The notes beneath the pieces are model-generated. The model was given only the letters and a program-made list of their open reading frames with translations, did not search any database and was not told the DNA's origin. Positions 21,180 through 34,044 of a stretch of 64,000 nt of DNA are shown in pieces. Positions within the stretch are counted from its first letter, which is position 1. The number at the start of each line of letters is the position of its first letter. The DNA comes from Dillenia suffruticosa (taxonomy: Eukaryota; Streptophyta; Magnoliopsida; Dilleniales; Dilleniaceae), in the NCBI GenBank assembly GCA_033439265.1, contig JAVTVX010000015.1, positions 24,109,947 to 24,173,946 on the forward strand. The letters run 5' to 3'. A program made the position numbers and the translations under genes.

Positions 21180-22442
21180 TGATAGCAATAATTTTTACAT
21201 ATTTGAATTATATTATTTTATTTTATTTTAAACCTTATTTATGATTTTTAAGACTGATTTAAATTTTATTTTATGATATTCTATTAATTACATTTGTGAA
21301 TTTTGTTTTAGATAATATTGGAATTATCAAAAAAATTCGGACTATACAAATAGCTGCTAGTATTTTGAACATAACTTTATATTTTGATATCCGATTGAGA
21401 TGATTTTTATTGGGTTGAAAACTAGACTTTGAGACCTACAAATCTTGTGAAGAATTCATAAATTAATTCAGGCTAGAAGGTATCCAAAAATTGGAAAGAA
21501 ATTGCTACAATGTTAAAAATCAAGAAATGATGAAGTTTTCAAATTTTGGAAAAATAAGAAAATAATATTTATCAAGAACAAGTATTCAAATCAACCAAGT
21601 TTCCAAGAATTCACAAATTCTTGTTGATTTAGGGTTTTATTTCTATAAATAAGAGATAAACCTTCAGGACAAGCACGTATATACACGTCCACGTAGATTT
21701 TAGAGTTTTATTTTCTTTATTATGTTTAGTTAGTTTTTTTGTTTCTAGAACTTTATGAATTCTGTTTTTTGAGTAATATTATGGTCTGAATTTATTTCTT
21801 TTTCTTAAAATTTATTACCATAATTATTATTTTGATAAGATTTTGTTGTTGATTTTTATACTCCAAATTGTCTAGATCCACATTTTGTACAATTTGAGAT
21901 TGAATACTTGCATGATCAATATAATTACAAGAGATTAGTCCAATACAATAAAATCCACATAGAGTTATGAGATCGACAGATAATTAATTCTGTATGTGAG
22001 GTTTTAGGGGAACCGTAAATTATAGATATTCTATAAAACTTAATGTAATCTGACTTAATTAAAATTGAATGACCATTAAGTTTTGATTAGTTGAATTAGG
22101 GATTCATTACATGACCATTGAGTGAATCTAATTTAGGAAAATCTATCATCATCAACAACAACTATTTACTCCACAAACTTAAGGGAATTGAAAGGACTTG
22201 GTCATTTGAAAGATTGAAAACAGATGAAATTGATATTTTAGGGTTTTTATTCATTGATTCAGGTCTTTTAATATTTTCTTCATTTTTAATATTTTTATAA
22301 TTGAGATTTGATTTATCCAAATTAGATAAAGTAATTAATAGTTGGTAGTACAATATATTTTTATGGAAACGACACTTATTTCGCACTATTTACAACACTC
22401 GATTATGGTATACTTGTTCGAAATCATGATATCAAAATCACA
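21180..22442 (+). mobile_element. 3' LTR of the nested Athila-type element
   Basis: Begins TGATAGCAATAATTTTTAC and ends ATATCAAAATCACA. It aligns along its whole length with 14148-16246 after removal of the CACTA insertion there. It retains about 390 bp that the 5' LTR has lost. Immediately after it the Tat RT reading resumes (22443). No clean 5-bp target duplication was seen at the two junctions. Confidence 0.87.
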
Positions 22443-25240
22443 TGACTTCACTGAATAAAGCATGTCCAAATGACAACTCCCCCTTCCGAATATTGACAAG
22501 GTCATGGACAACTCATTGGGACACCAACTCCTAAGTTTTATAGATGCATACTTTGGCTACAATCGATTCACATGGCTCCCGAAAATGAGGAAAAATGAGT
22601 TTTATCATGGAGTTCGGCATATACTTCAAGGTCATGCCATTCGATCTTACGAACGTTGGGGCAATCTTTCAATGGTTCGTCAACAGAGTCTTTAGCGAAC
22701 AACTTGATAGGAATGTCAAAACCTATGCGGATGACATGTTCGTCAAAAGTGCTAATCAGAAAAATCACATAGAAAACCTAGAAGAAACATTCCTGATGCT
22801 AAGACACTTCAACATCAAGCTTAACCCTGCCAAGTGCACTTTGGGATTAGTTTCAATAAGTTTTTAGATTTCTTGATTACCAGTTGAAAAATCAAGGCCA
22901 ACTCAAAGAAATGCGAGCCATTTTAAACATGGCTCCATCGAGAACTTTGAAAGAGATGCAACATCTCATCTGGAGTATTGTCACCCTAAACTGGTTCATG
23001 TTGAAGGTGGGAGAAAAATACAAACCCTTTTTCGATACCTCAAAGAAGTCCCAGAAATTCATATAGATGCTCGAGTGTCAGGCTACTTTTGACTAACCCA
23101 AAGAGTACCTCTTGTCACCACCCTAGCTTTCTTGGCCCATCCCTGGTGAGAAACTGCATCTTTGCTTGTCTATATCTGACCAAACTCTCTGTTTTGTACT
23201 CATAAGGTAGGAGACTACTATGCAAAAACCTATATACTATATCAGTCAGGTGCTCCATGAGTCGGAAATCAATTACAAACCTATTGAGAAGGTGGCGTTC
23301 ACTCTCATCGTAACTACTCAATGCCTTCAGCCTTACTTCCAGGCACATACGATTGTAGTGCTAACCGATCGATCCTTAAAGCCAATCTTGCAAAAAAGAG
23401 ATACTTCAGGTCACCTTATCAAATGAAGTATCGAATTTGAACAATTTGATATTGAATACCATCTGAGACCCATCATCTAAGGTTAAGTCTTAGCTAACTT
23501 CATTCTCGAATTCACTTTCCTGAACTCCATCGAGTTGACTATCGACAACCTACCAGGGGCATGCTCAGGCCCATCATGGACATTACACATAGACGGCTGC
23601 TCCACTTCCTTAAGGAGTGGAACAGGACTCATCTTGAGGGGTCCAAGAACTTCAAAGCATAATATATACTCCATTTCAACTTTCAAGCCACCAACAACCA
23701 ATCCGAATATGAAGCACTCTTGACCAACCTATAGATTGCGGCATTATTGGGGGCTCAAGACATCATGTTTTCACTGACAGCCAACTTATGGTTAGACAAA
23801 TCGAGGGAACATATGATGCAAAGGAGCCAATGATAGTAAAATATCTCTCCAAGCTCCAGGGGGTAATATCCAATTTCAATACAGTAAATATACAACAAAA
23901 ACTCAGATCCGAGAATGTTAGGGCAAACACACACTTAAAGCTCACGAGTTCAGAGTCTGTCGAAACTAGCCAGACCATTTATGTCGAGAATCTCCCATAC
24001 CTGAGTGTAATAAGTCAGAATAGATCATGGTCACTGATAATCCATCAGTTGGAAAGATCCAATCCTTGCCTATCTTTGAAATGGCCAATTACCGGACTCC
24101 CAATAGGAAGCAATGAAAATCAAGCGCAAGGCCACGTATTACGTCGTCATCGACAGAGAACTCTATAAAAGAAGGAGATTATATCCTCTAAAAAATTCAT
24201 GAAGGGATATGCGGCAACAGTCTAGGTGGAGTCTAACGAATAAGGCCTTATGAGAAGGGTATTATTGACCCACCATTAAGACCAACGCAGCAACATATGT
24301 CAAATGCTGCGACAAATGCCAATACTTCTCTTTGGTTCCTTACCAACCTTCTTTCGAACTCTGTCCCTTGCTAGCCTGTGGCCATTTGTACAATGGATAA
24401 TGGACATATTAGGACCATTCCCACAAGCAACCGAGTAACAAAATTCTTTACTGTCACCTTTGATTACTTCATTGAGTAGGTGGAAGTCGATCATATGGCT
24501 CAAATAACAATCAGCAAAATTCAAGCATTCATATGGACATCAATTATTACCAGGTTCGGTCTACCCCATGCCATTGCCACTGATAACAGAAAGTAGTTCG
24601 ACAACAAGAACTTCAAGGAGTTTTATAGTAAACTCAAGATTCAACATTGTTTTACTTCTATTACTTACCCACAAGCTAAAGGCCTAGTTGAGATCGTGAA
24701 CCGAACGATTCTCCAAGGACTTAAGATGGCCTTGAATGAAGCAAAGGGTCAATGGATAAACGAATACTATGGAATCCTCTGAGCTTACCGAACCATTGCC
24801 AGAATGGCCACAAGAGAAATACCGTTCAAGCTAACTTACGATTGCGAAGCAATACCACCTGTGGACATAGGCATCCACTTGCTCTATATAGAGTAGTATC
24901 GACCTGAGACTAACTAATCCGTGCTATGCAAGACATTGGATCTACTTCAAGATCTTCAAGACATTGCATCAGAGCGGATGGCTTCTTATCAACAATGAAT
25001 TGCCCGATATTATAATAGAAAAGTGAAAGCCAGAACATTCAAGCTAAGGATCTAGTCCTCTGGAAGGTGAAAGCAACAAGCAACTGCAGCTAAGTGGAAA
25101 GCTCGCACCGAAGTGGGAAGGCTCATACCAAGTACGCTCGATAGTCTGACCAAGAACATACTGGCTCTCTCACCTAGACGGTTCCGCTGCCTCAAGCATA
25201 GAATTCAAATAATTTACGTATCTACTATTAGTAAATTTTA
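22443..25240 (+). pseudogene. Tat-type gypsy pol: RT, dual RNase H, integrase
   Basis: Continues the RT broken at 14147: a segment with NKACPNDNSPLPNID, then LGHQLLSFIDAYFGYN; after a frameshift, FKVMPFDLTNVGAIFQWFVN and the catalytic YADD box (about 22727-22738). The RNase H that follows (23220 on) includes YYISQVLHESEINYKPIEK. A second, archaeal-type RNase H begins near 23575 (GPSWTLHIDGCSTS), a hallmark of the Tat lineage. The integrase runs through about 24285-25160, starting with the CCDKCQYF zinc-binding residues. Stops and frameshifts occur in every domain. Confidence 0.9.
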
Positions 25241-25349
25241 TTATTCCTCCATTCTTGATATATGTTATGAATTATTAGCAATAACATTGTCTTTTTACAC
25301 GACATTAACAAATTAGATTCCTACTCTCCTATTCTACTCGGCACAGACA

Positions 25350-25640
25350 CAATCTCTCGGCTTGAATGCCATACATAGATTTCGCACCCATCCTTAACCT
25401 CTATACGGGATTCAACTCCCAAGCGAGTGGCTCCCAACAATCTCTCGGCTTGAACACCACATATGGGTTTCACATCCATTCTTAGGCTCTATACGGGATT
25501 TAACTCCCGAGCAAGTGGCCCCCAACATTCTGTCAGCTCAAAGGCTATACATGGGTTTCGCAACTATCTTTAACCTCTATATGAGATCATACTCCTAAGC
25601 GGGTGGCTCCTAAGAGACTCTCGACTTTACGCCCTATGCG
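25350..25640. repeat. 88-bp tandem repeat, three copies plus part
   Basis: Units start at 25350, 25438, 25526 and 25614, exactly 88 bp apart. They share ATCTCTCGGCTTGAA, then ATGGGTTTCGCA and CTCTATACGGGATTCAACTC. The array lies between integrase and the 3' LTR of the Tat element, where this lineage often carries tandem repeats. Confidence 0.9.
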
Positions 25641-26767
25641 GTATCATCTTAATTATGTGCTTCAGCATTTTATCAAACTTACAATCAAGCAAAATCTTCT
25701 AAAGTTCAAAACAATTATCGAATTTGGTGATCAAGCAAACAAACAAAGTTATCACTCTGGTTCTAACACCTTAACAAACCCGTTCCAACCTCACCATTTG
25801 GGTTGCTCTCTCGATTACACCCCTCCCCATTTGGATCGTTTTCTTAGTTACGCCTCTTGAATATAGCTCTCTTAAATTACAAATGGACTGGACTCTCTTC
25901 TTTTGGTAGCAATAAGATTGACAAGTAAAGAATTTTTATTTCAATGCAGTATTAGAATACATGTTTAAATACAATAGAAAGCATGTGTTTACATATTCTT
26001 AAGTTAGCCTATTACACTTAAGAAAGACTACAAAACCAAAGAGTACAACTCAAAAAAACATGCTAATGAACATCTTCACCTTCTCAAACAAATCAGCTCT
26101 TCCAGCCCAAACACTCTTTCTTTCGAAAAAGTGTCCAATGCTTTCTCTAATAAATTCATAGATGAATTCTATGAATTTCACAACTCCTATGTAGCACCTA
26201 GTGTAATATTAGAACTAAAAAAACAGTTAGATACTAAACAGAATCTAGAAAATAGTGTTTGGGCTATAGGAGCCCAAATAACAAAAGAGTGGAAGAGTAA
26301 TGATGAGTTGTAGGAGTCTAGTTAGAACACTCCAGTACACGACCATCGTAACGGCAGGCTGTGACTTTCATGCCGATCTTGTACCTTTGGTTCTTTCATT
26401 GACAAAATCTTATACCTACTACCTTAGCCGCTACACCCCCTCATACACCAAACCCATGGAAGGATAGAAATTCTCATAAACCTCGGATCCTCCTCAAAAA
26501 TACAGTCTTTTCCCCAAATCACTCCTCATGAACAACCTTGCTAAATTCCACCACAACTTGCGATATAATATATATATAGTTCAATCCCTTGAAAATTGAA
26601 GAAGGGTTATACATTTAATAACCGTAATTGCACATTTAATGTTTCCTATCATGCCTTTTCCATTTATTCATAATGCTTTATACCTTTTCAAATTTTCTAA
26701 TTAACATAGCATTTGCTCTACTCCTAATGTCACTCCCTTAAACCGACATTAGGAGTGTGGGAGCAAA
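25641..26767. other. Tat element 3' non-coding region
   Basis: No recognisable gene. A 60-codon frame at 26131-26313 has no known domain. The last bases before the LTR (about 26750-26767, AGGAGTGTGGGAGCAAA) are purine-rich and can serve as the polypurine tract. Confidence 0.5.
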
Positions 26768-27060
26768 TGATGATATCAATTTTGAAAACCAACAATCATA
26801 CAACCCACAAGCATAGGAGCCCCGAACTCTTTTGGACCTACAAGGTCACAGTCAGGCTCAGAAAAAATCCGAATTATCTCTCGGTTCCTACCGAGTCGAC
26901 CCCCATCACGCAATAAGTCCTACTTGTGATTACTTGATAAAAAATGAAATTTTTGATAAGTCTAAACTTTTCCCGATCTGATACGGGTTTATTGCAATTT
27001 CTTTCAATAAGAAAGTAAATTTCCTAATAATTCAAATATTTTCTCATCACGGAGCTTTTC
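26768..27060 (+). mobile_element. Truncated 3' LTR of the outer Tat-type element
   Basis: Starts TGATGATATC and follows the 5' LTR (12350 on) for about 290 bases, through the GAGTCGACCCC segment and the TTTCAATAAGAAAGTAAAT landmark. Similarity then fades near 27040-27060. The remaining roughly 400 bases of the LTR are missing, so this copy was truncated by deletion or rearrangement. Confidence 0.7.
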
Positions 27061-28027
27061 TAATATTTTTTATTTCAAAATAATTATAATGTAATCTGCT
27101 AATTTAGTGATTACATTAGAATTATTTTAAATTTAATTAATTCTACTAACTAATTAGATTTACATACCAAAAATAAATATGGTATAATTTGTAGAAATAA
27201 ATAAATAAATATTTATTACTTTGCACTTGATTTGTGTGTATTTCTATATATTGCTTATTTATGTAATGCATAAAATTGAAATCAAATATTATATATAATT
27301 ATTTAATACATTGAATTTCTCGTCCATAATAGAAAATGTCTACAATGTTCAATTTGTCCATTGGAACTTGACAAACTTTAAAAACATCTAATAAGATACA
27401 AAATAATATTATTGAATTTTGTTTCCAAATAAATAATTAGAACGATTCAAGAGAATGATTCGTGACACAATTGGTAAAAGTTCCCCATAGGTATTCATAT
27501 TCCGTACACTCAGTATTAAGAACGCATATACTTCAAACAGTTATACAATATATTTATATATATAAACATAAATTATTTTTGAGAGTGGGGGTATTTGCAC
27601 TCCAATTTGACTACTCACACTAATCATTTTTCAATTTTAATGGTATTTTTCAGCTTCCCTCAATCAATTTTAATTGTTCTATATGTCTATTTACATTCCA
27701 AATTAATGTATGCACACTCCCAACTAATTATCATTAATTTACAACTCTTACGGACAATTTGTGATACATCTTAAAAACTTACTCAAAACAACTTAAAGAA
27801 AAAAAATTGAAAACTAGTATATATCCGGAGAAAAAATTTTTAAAATCAATTATTAGTCTTAAAATTGGAAAATTTTAAATTAGTTTTTCTACCACACAAA
27901 GAGAATTGAAAATAAGAATACCTAAAGAGACAAAAATTAAAATAATTTAATTTTTCTGGAGAGAAAATTAATTGATGTGCTTATTTTTAAATAGATAAAA
28001 ACTAATTTTTTATTTTTTTAATAAGTA

Positions 28028-28059
<32 letters not shown>

Positions 28060-28281
28060 TTAAAGAGAGAAAATATCAACTAAATTTATCATTTAGATAG
28101 AGAAAGCAAATATGTTAAATTCTAGAGAGAAAATTTAAATTTACTTTTTTCCATAGAAAAAAATTTTAATATTAATACATTTCGATAGACAAAATTTGAA
28201 ATAATTTAGTTTTTAATCGAGAGAAAATTATTGTACATACTTTTTGAGGGAGAAAAACTTACGTCAGAAAATTCTACCCTT
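27061..28281. other. AT-rich intergenic DNA
   Basis: No gene found. A (TA)n microsatellite lies at about 28033-28060. Short AT-rich repeats with AGAGAAAA cores recur between about 27800 and 28260. Confidence 0.5.
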
Positions 28282-28814
28282 GTTCAATTTTATATTTTAA
28301 TACAAAAGTTAAAATTTTTTTTTTATTTTGGTTCACGGTGAGGCCCTATTACAAGAGGATGGCGATTGATGTCATTTGAACTGAAACTCGTTGACAAAAT
28401 TATTTTGCTTTATTGTCACATTATTTATTAACACTACTGATGGACAGTTGACCTAATGAGATGTGATGATAGGTCTCTTAATCAAATTCCCAAATTCAAC
28501 TCGCAATTTAGGTATGAAAAAAACTACGATAAAAGGGTAACCCCTTAAATAGGCAATAATAAATCTCGAACCAAATTAATCAGAATATGACTCCAGATAT
28601 TAATTGATATAAAATCAAAAAAAATTGTTTATTAACACTACAAACTAATTATAATTATAAAAAAAAAAATCAATTCAATTTATATTTTCTCTAACTAAAT
28701 ATATTAAATTTTTTTTATAATTATAATTAGTTATAATTAGTTTGGTGTGTCAATAAATAACATGACAATAAAATAAAAGAATTTTAACTTTTGTATCAAA
28801 ATATAAAATTGAAC
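28282..28814. mobile_element. Hairpin-forming MITE
   Basis: The left end GTTCAATTTTATATTTTAAT, continuing ACAAAAGTTAAAATT, is repeated inverted at the right end (AATTTTAACTTTTGTATCAA, then AATATAAAATTGAAC), about 40 bp with few mismatches. A second inner pair (about 28417 and 28745, around TGTCA...TTATTTATT) and a central palindrome (TAATTATAATTA) extend the pairing. The element is 533 bp and non-coding. The superfamily is not clear, and no target duplication was confirmed. Confidence 0.65.
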
Positions 28815-29464
28815 GCATGTAAAATTGAAAAGCTGAAAGTGAAGGAGAATATCAAATTCAAAACGAACTCTCTTTTTATAACTACCTTAACGATTCAACG
28901 GTCATGGCTAAGAGAAAACTCACCCTATCATATGGCTCAAAATATCACCAAACAAAAAAATAAATAAATAAGGCAAAAAAAAAACAAAATTCTTTCTCGT
29001 CACACCCGCCATATACCACAACTGGGTAGAAATCATATTTCTAGGGAATTATAAAAGCTCAGGGCATAAAATAAGAGCATAGTAAGAATGACCTGCAATC
29101 ATGAGAAGCTGAGGTACATGTACGACCATTCTATTGCTTGGTGAGGGGTCAACCTCTGCACCCAACAGAAAAAGGGAATCAAACCTTACGTTAAGATCCA
29201 TCAGAAGAAGCAAATAATGGACATGAGCACATGCTTGATGCATTCAAACGATGAGGGGAAAAGGGGGGCAAATGGAAACAATAACATCCTGAAATGAAGC
29301 CTTTGTGGATATTTCCAGCAATAAAATTTCCAAGCATTCGCATTGTACATGATTTTGGTAATGTGAAAGAAAAATATAGATGACCCATTACTATGATGTT
29401 ATTTGTAATATGATGAAAAAAAATTAAAATGATAATTTCACAATTCTTCAATTTACAAGATCCT
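28815..29464. other. No gene recognised
   Basis: Non-coding between the MITE and a possible exon on the minus strand. Part of it may be 3' untranslated sequence of that exon. Confidence 0.35.
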
Positions 29465-29531
29465 TTCTAAGCCCAGTGTTGGCCATGGACCTTTATTTTC
29501 CCCTGGCACTTTATTTTCCCCTCTCCACCTG
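29457..29531 (-). CDS. Possible terminal exon on the minus strand
   Basis: The minus strand shows a good 3' splice site, TTTTCTTTCTATTGCAG (about 29548-29532). It is followed by an open stretch that reads WRGENKVPGENKGPWPTLGL, then ERIL and a stop. The acceptor and polypyrimidine tract are seen directly. That the exon belongs to any gene is inference. No upstream coding exon was recognised in 29550-42100, but the RING gene at 42111-43166 on the same strand has a 5' splice site just after its stop codon and would be one possible partner. Only about 25 codons, so chance is quite possible. Confidence 0.25.
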
Positions 29532-32500
29532 CAATAGAAAGAAAAGATATCCCATCAGTACAGAAACAAACTAAATGATACTTTTAACGCCACAGACAAT
29601 AAGCAGGGCAACAATTTTGCAATACAAACTGCAAAAAATTGATAGGGAGACAATGTTTTTCAAACCACCATACCCTGCAATCTTATGTTTTACAAACCTC
29701 CATACCCTGCAATCTTTCCCCTGAATCATCTTTCTTGTGCTCTTTATATTTATTCCCCCTCATAACATATTATAAAGTGGGGGTCAAGAATTTGACAGAG
29801 ACAATTTAAAGAGAACTTGTGGGGAAGTAAGTCTTTATCCCAATGGAAGAGTTCAACGTTTGTCATTCTCATGATGACTTATGCTTTATAACAAAACGTG
29901 TATTGACCGGGGGAAAATCTAGTTCCAGCATCAAAAGAAGAAACACTAGTTCATCACCATACTAAATCAATAATTGCATTGATACGAGGCCAAGAGAAGA
30001 TAAATATACTCTGGCTGCTGGTATGGGGGTCAATAAAACTGAGATACACAGATAGGCCATACCTTCCATAGTTGAATGTATCACTAAGATTCAACAACTT
30101 CATTTCTATCACATCTCGTAAACAGGATTTTAAACCTTGGTTTTATATGGCTATTATTCAATATAGAACTATTTACATGCATACATACTAATATAATATA
30201 TAAAAACACACACATCGTGCCTACCATTATCAGAACTCAAACCTCCATCTGAATAGAAACTATAGGACGAGCCAAATACAAAAAAAATAATAGTAATTAC
30301 AATATGGATTGGAACAGACAAGGCAAAGTAACAAGAGAACACTCATCTCAACAGATCAACAAATAAAATCTAGTTTTCTTGCACGTGTTAAGAAACTACC
30401 TTCATTTGTTGATGCAGAACTGCTTTACACTCATACCTTCTTTACATTCCACTAAGCTATGCATGCATATCCGACTAGTAATCTCTGCTACCCTAAATTC
30501 AGCAAGGCTGGAGTTTCCATTCCCCAGATGCAAAACACTATTGGCATTATTGACATATAAATACAAGGAATAGAAACAATTATAACACCACTGCAAGAAC
30601 CGAACTCCACACTATAATTGTTTCTATTCCCTATGATAACCAATAGTAGACACTGTTATTTCCAGAAAAATACCACTGCAACTTGGAGTTTGGACCAACA
30701 GAGGCGATAGCATCTTAGTCAGTCAGATTCAGTCAATGTTCCTCCCTCACAAACCATCGAACTTGCAGTAACATGCTAGAAAAGAGCCTGTGCAGTTGTG
30801 TTTGAGCCTCTTTTGTCCCTTGGTGTGGGTTTGTTAGCATCGCACCTGGTCCTAACAAACAAAAGCACAAGGGCAAGACACATAGAAGGGACTGCATGTA
30901 CAGAACAATGTCCAAACTCTACCTTTCTCTGTATTTACGTGAAAACCTGGAATAAGAAAGAATGCAATGCTAGGCACCTAAATCCAAGCCTTACAAACAC
31001 ATGCAAAGGCTCAGCCCTTCCTAGGATTATGGTTCCATTACTAAATAAACATGCTTGCAGTTACATCCAACTGCCTTAGGCCAACTCAATTAAGCAACGT
31101 TAGACAGTCAAAGTGGAGAAGAAATGTGCTAATTATGTAGCTGTGATCTGGCCAACAAAGTGTCAACAGTTACATGACATAACTAGTATGAAACGTCATC
31201 AAAGCCCCAAACAATGGATTATCATCTTGCCATGCTAGCCAATATCATCAAATAGATGAGCAACCTAAGGCCCACCAGTAAGCATGTCCCTGGTGAACAC
31301 CAACTAGGCATGCACCCATATCAAGAGAACATTCTTGGCTGCCAGATATCCATGACACAGCACCAACAAGTTAACAAGGTCATTTGTGGGCGTGGCACCA
31401 CAAGGTTAAACATTACCACAAGCCCAGCCACCAACTATCAAGTAACCTATTGCATGTCATCGCATTCATGCTTAGATTGAATAGCCCATGAACCTCCCAA
31501 AACTAACTGTTGACAAAGACACGCCTTTGTCATGTTGCCCACAGACTAGCCATTGCTATTATTGTAAATAATGGATGCCAAGGCTCAAGTTCAAACTAAA
31601 AAGTTCAGGGTGCCACTAGACTATGGCCTTGGCATATGTCCTAAGTTGCATGTCACTCCACGCCCCTGCTCCCTTGTGGCAGCCAACACCATAAACACAA
31701 CCATACATGCCCCCTCCCCCAAGGAGAAGAAAAGCCCCGATTGCCAAGAAATAAGGATGACAGAGACCCAGCATGAGAGCGATGGTAGACACAGACATAA
31801 CATGAAAAAATGTATCACATAAAGCAATCGTCAAGGCATAAATAAAACCAAACAAATAAAAAACAGAGAGAGTATATGCATTATACACGTCAACGAGTAT
31901 TGAGATTTTAAATTGTAAAAGAATTTCAAGATTGTATAGGAACATTTTCTTCTTCTTTCCTTTCAACATTATAGAGGTATAAAACCTAACCAAGAATGGA
32001 CTCGATAACAGATACAGTTCAGGTGCAACAACTGCTATTATGATAAACTCAAGTAAAGATCAAAAGTAAAAAACTAGGGAAAAGAACCCCCTTGTCCAGA
32101 TCAATATTATTAATTTGTAGCATGGTGACAATGTGAAGAACTATCATCATACAGACACCCAAGTACCACAGAAACCACCATACCTTAAAATATCTAACCA
32201 ATGGAAATTAGGACTCAAAGAGAGAGAGAGAGAGAGAAAACAACTCTCTCAATCAATTTCCCAATACACTCAACATCTGCTTTTAAAGGATGACAACAAC
32301 CTTTTACAAGAGCGTTCTTGATATAAATGCTAATATATCAATTTCTAAATGTAGCTAATTTAAGATAACATTTAACTAATCTCATAATGACTCTATTAGA
32401 AGTCTAAAAATTATCAAAATAGTGAAATACATGTTAAAATGTCAATTTCACATTTATCTGTTTTTTCCTACATAAATCTCCCTGGTGGGAGAACTCTTCC

Positions 32501-33655
32501 CCAAACACAACCTAAATATTCATGTTCAGAATGACCATTTGATTCATCATAAAGATGGTCATTATATCTATAAGGACTATAAAAAAGGCTCAAGTTCATC
32601 AAATGCAATTCCAAAATGTTCCAAGAGAAATAGTTATCAAAATTTTCCACATTATATCACTCCATCCTCAACAAATAAAAAAGTAATCCGTAACTAGCTC
32701 CAAAAGGGGCCTGAAACATTTGCTCTTAAAATCTAAATACCAGACAATGCAAGTCAAAAACACAACCAGAGGCAGAACGAACAAGAAAGGCAATGATGGT
32801 TTCTCCAATTGGCTACCAAACATGTATATGAATATATGACATGAACACGACACAATATAATACAGGTACAATTGAAAATTTTGATATGAGCATTATTTTC
32901 TTAATTTTTTTAACTTATAATTAAAGCTTAGCAAATTAGGTGAATGTGACTAGGACATGACAAGTAGGAAAGAAAAGTATGAGTTCTTCATAAAAAAATA
33001 ATATACAATCAACTGGTAAAAAAATTGTATAGATTAATGAATAAAATTTCCTCATAAAAAAAAAAAAGAAAGAAAGAAAGAAAGAAAAGAAAAGGTGTCT
33101 ACTTGGAGCATTATTTTACTATCCAACAAATATCAGGTGTTTAAATGATGGAAAAAGATTAAAAAAGGGGGGAGCACCCCATAAGTATCATATCCAATAC
33201 AAATACCACTCCATTTCAGAATATCCACATTTCCTAGCCAGCTGGGCAGGTGAAACTGTACAGCATAATCAAACTAGAACTATATAGAAAAATCGGGCAT
33301 GCAAAATGGGCAACACAGAACAATTTAAAAATTGGACCGACAAAGAAGATTTACTAAAACCATGTGGGTGTGTTAGGCCACTACAGTTGGGTCAGGCGAA
33401 TGCGTAAAAGATCTAGGGTCCTATAAAAGGTGGTGAAAGATCTTGGACAAAAGACATGGACTCAGCAATGCACGAAGGAGAATTTGGCGAGAGGAGAACA
33501 AAAATAGAGACTAAGACTCATGATCACCAGAGGTAGAATAGAACTTGGCAAAGGTCTTGGTGGTGATGATGAGCAAAAATGATGCTCAGAGACAACTTTA
33601 CGAGTTTCCAGCAAAACATGTGGGTATTTGTGTGATGTTTCCCAACAAGGGAAAG

Positions 33656-33686
<31 letters not shown>

Positions 33687-34044
33687 TTGTGATCACTAGA
33701 TTACAGGGACTGTAGATTTGATGCTGGATTTCTTCCATGGTGCTCAATGGAGTCCTTGATCTTTATAAACTACGAAGACCTGCGAAAGAATTTTGTTTTC
33801 TTTTTTCTTTTTGGTGACCAAACATAGGAAATGAGGGAGCTAGTTGTAAAATGACCAACAGTAGTTCAGTTGTTCTTTGAGGTCATTAGTAGAATGTCTT
33901 TAAATCTGGATAGATGCTTCCAATGTTTTTTGGGTATTGATGAAATGCATGGTAGAGATATTTCATTATGGTTATGATAGGAATTGGAATGATCAATGTG
34001 GTCAGTAATTTACACTAGATGTTTTATGCTTTTGAGAGATGAAG
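29532..34044. other. Long non-coding stretch with microsatellites
   Basis: No frame has recognisable coding content. Composition is less AT-rich than the TE-rich regions (notably 30700-31800), which fits intron or ancient repeat sequence. It includes (GA)n near 32218-32238, an A/AAAG-rich tract at 33058-33090 and an A run at 33658-33684. Confidence 0.45.
30567..30630. repeat. Perfect 18-bp inverted repeat
   Basis: GGAATAGAAACAATTATA at 30567-30584 is repeated as its reverse complement at 30613-30630, leaving a 28-base loop. Possibly the remnant of a small MITE. No function assigned. Confidence 0.6.

Noticed and set aside
14148..22442. Clean 5-bp target duplication of the Athila element
   Set aside because: Flanks GATGT and TGACT do not match. 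The host RT frame shows a few bases lost or changed at the junction.
31616..31993. 125-codon minus-strand frame with hydrophobic residues
   Set aside because: No recognisable domain, no splice context and ordinary non-coding composition. An overlapping plus-strand frame is equally long-lived by chance.
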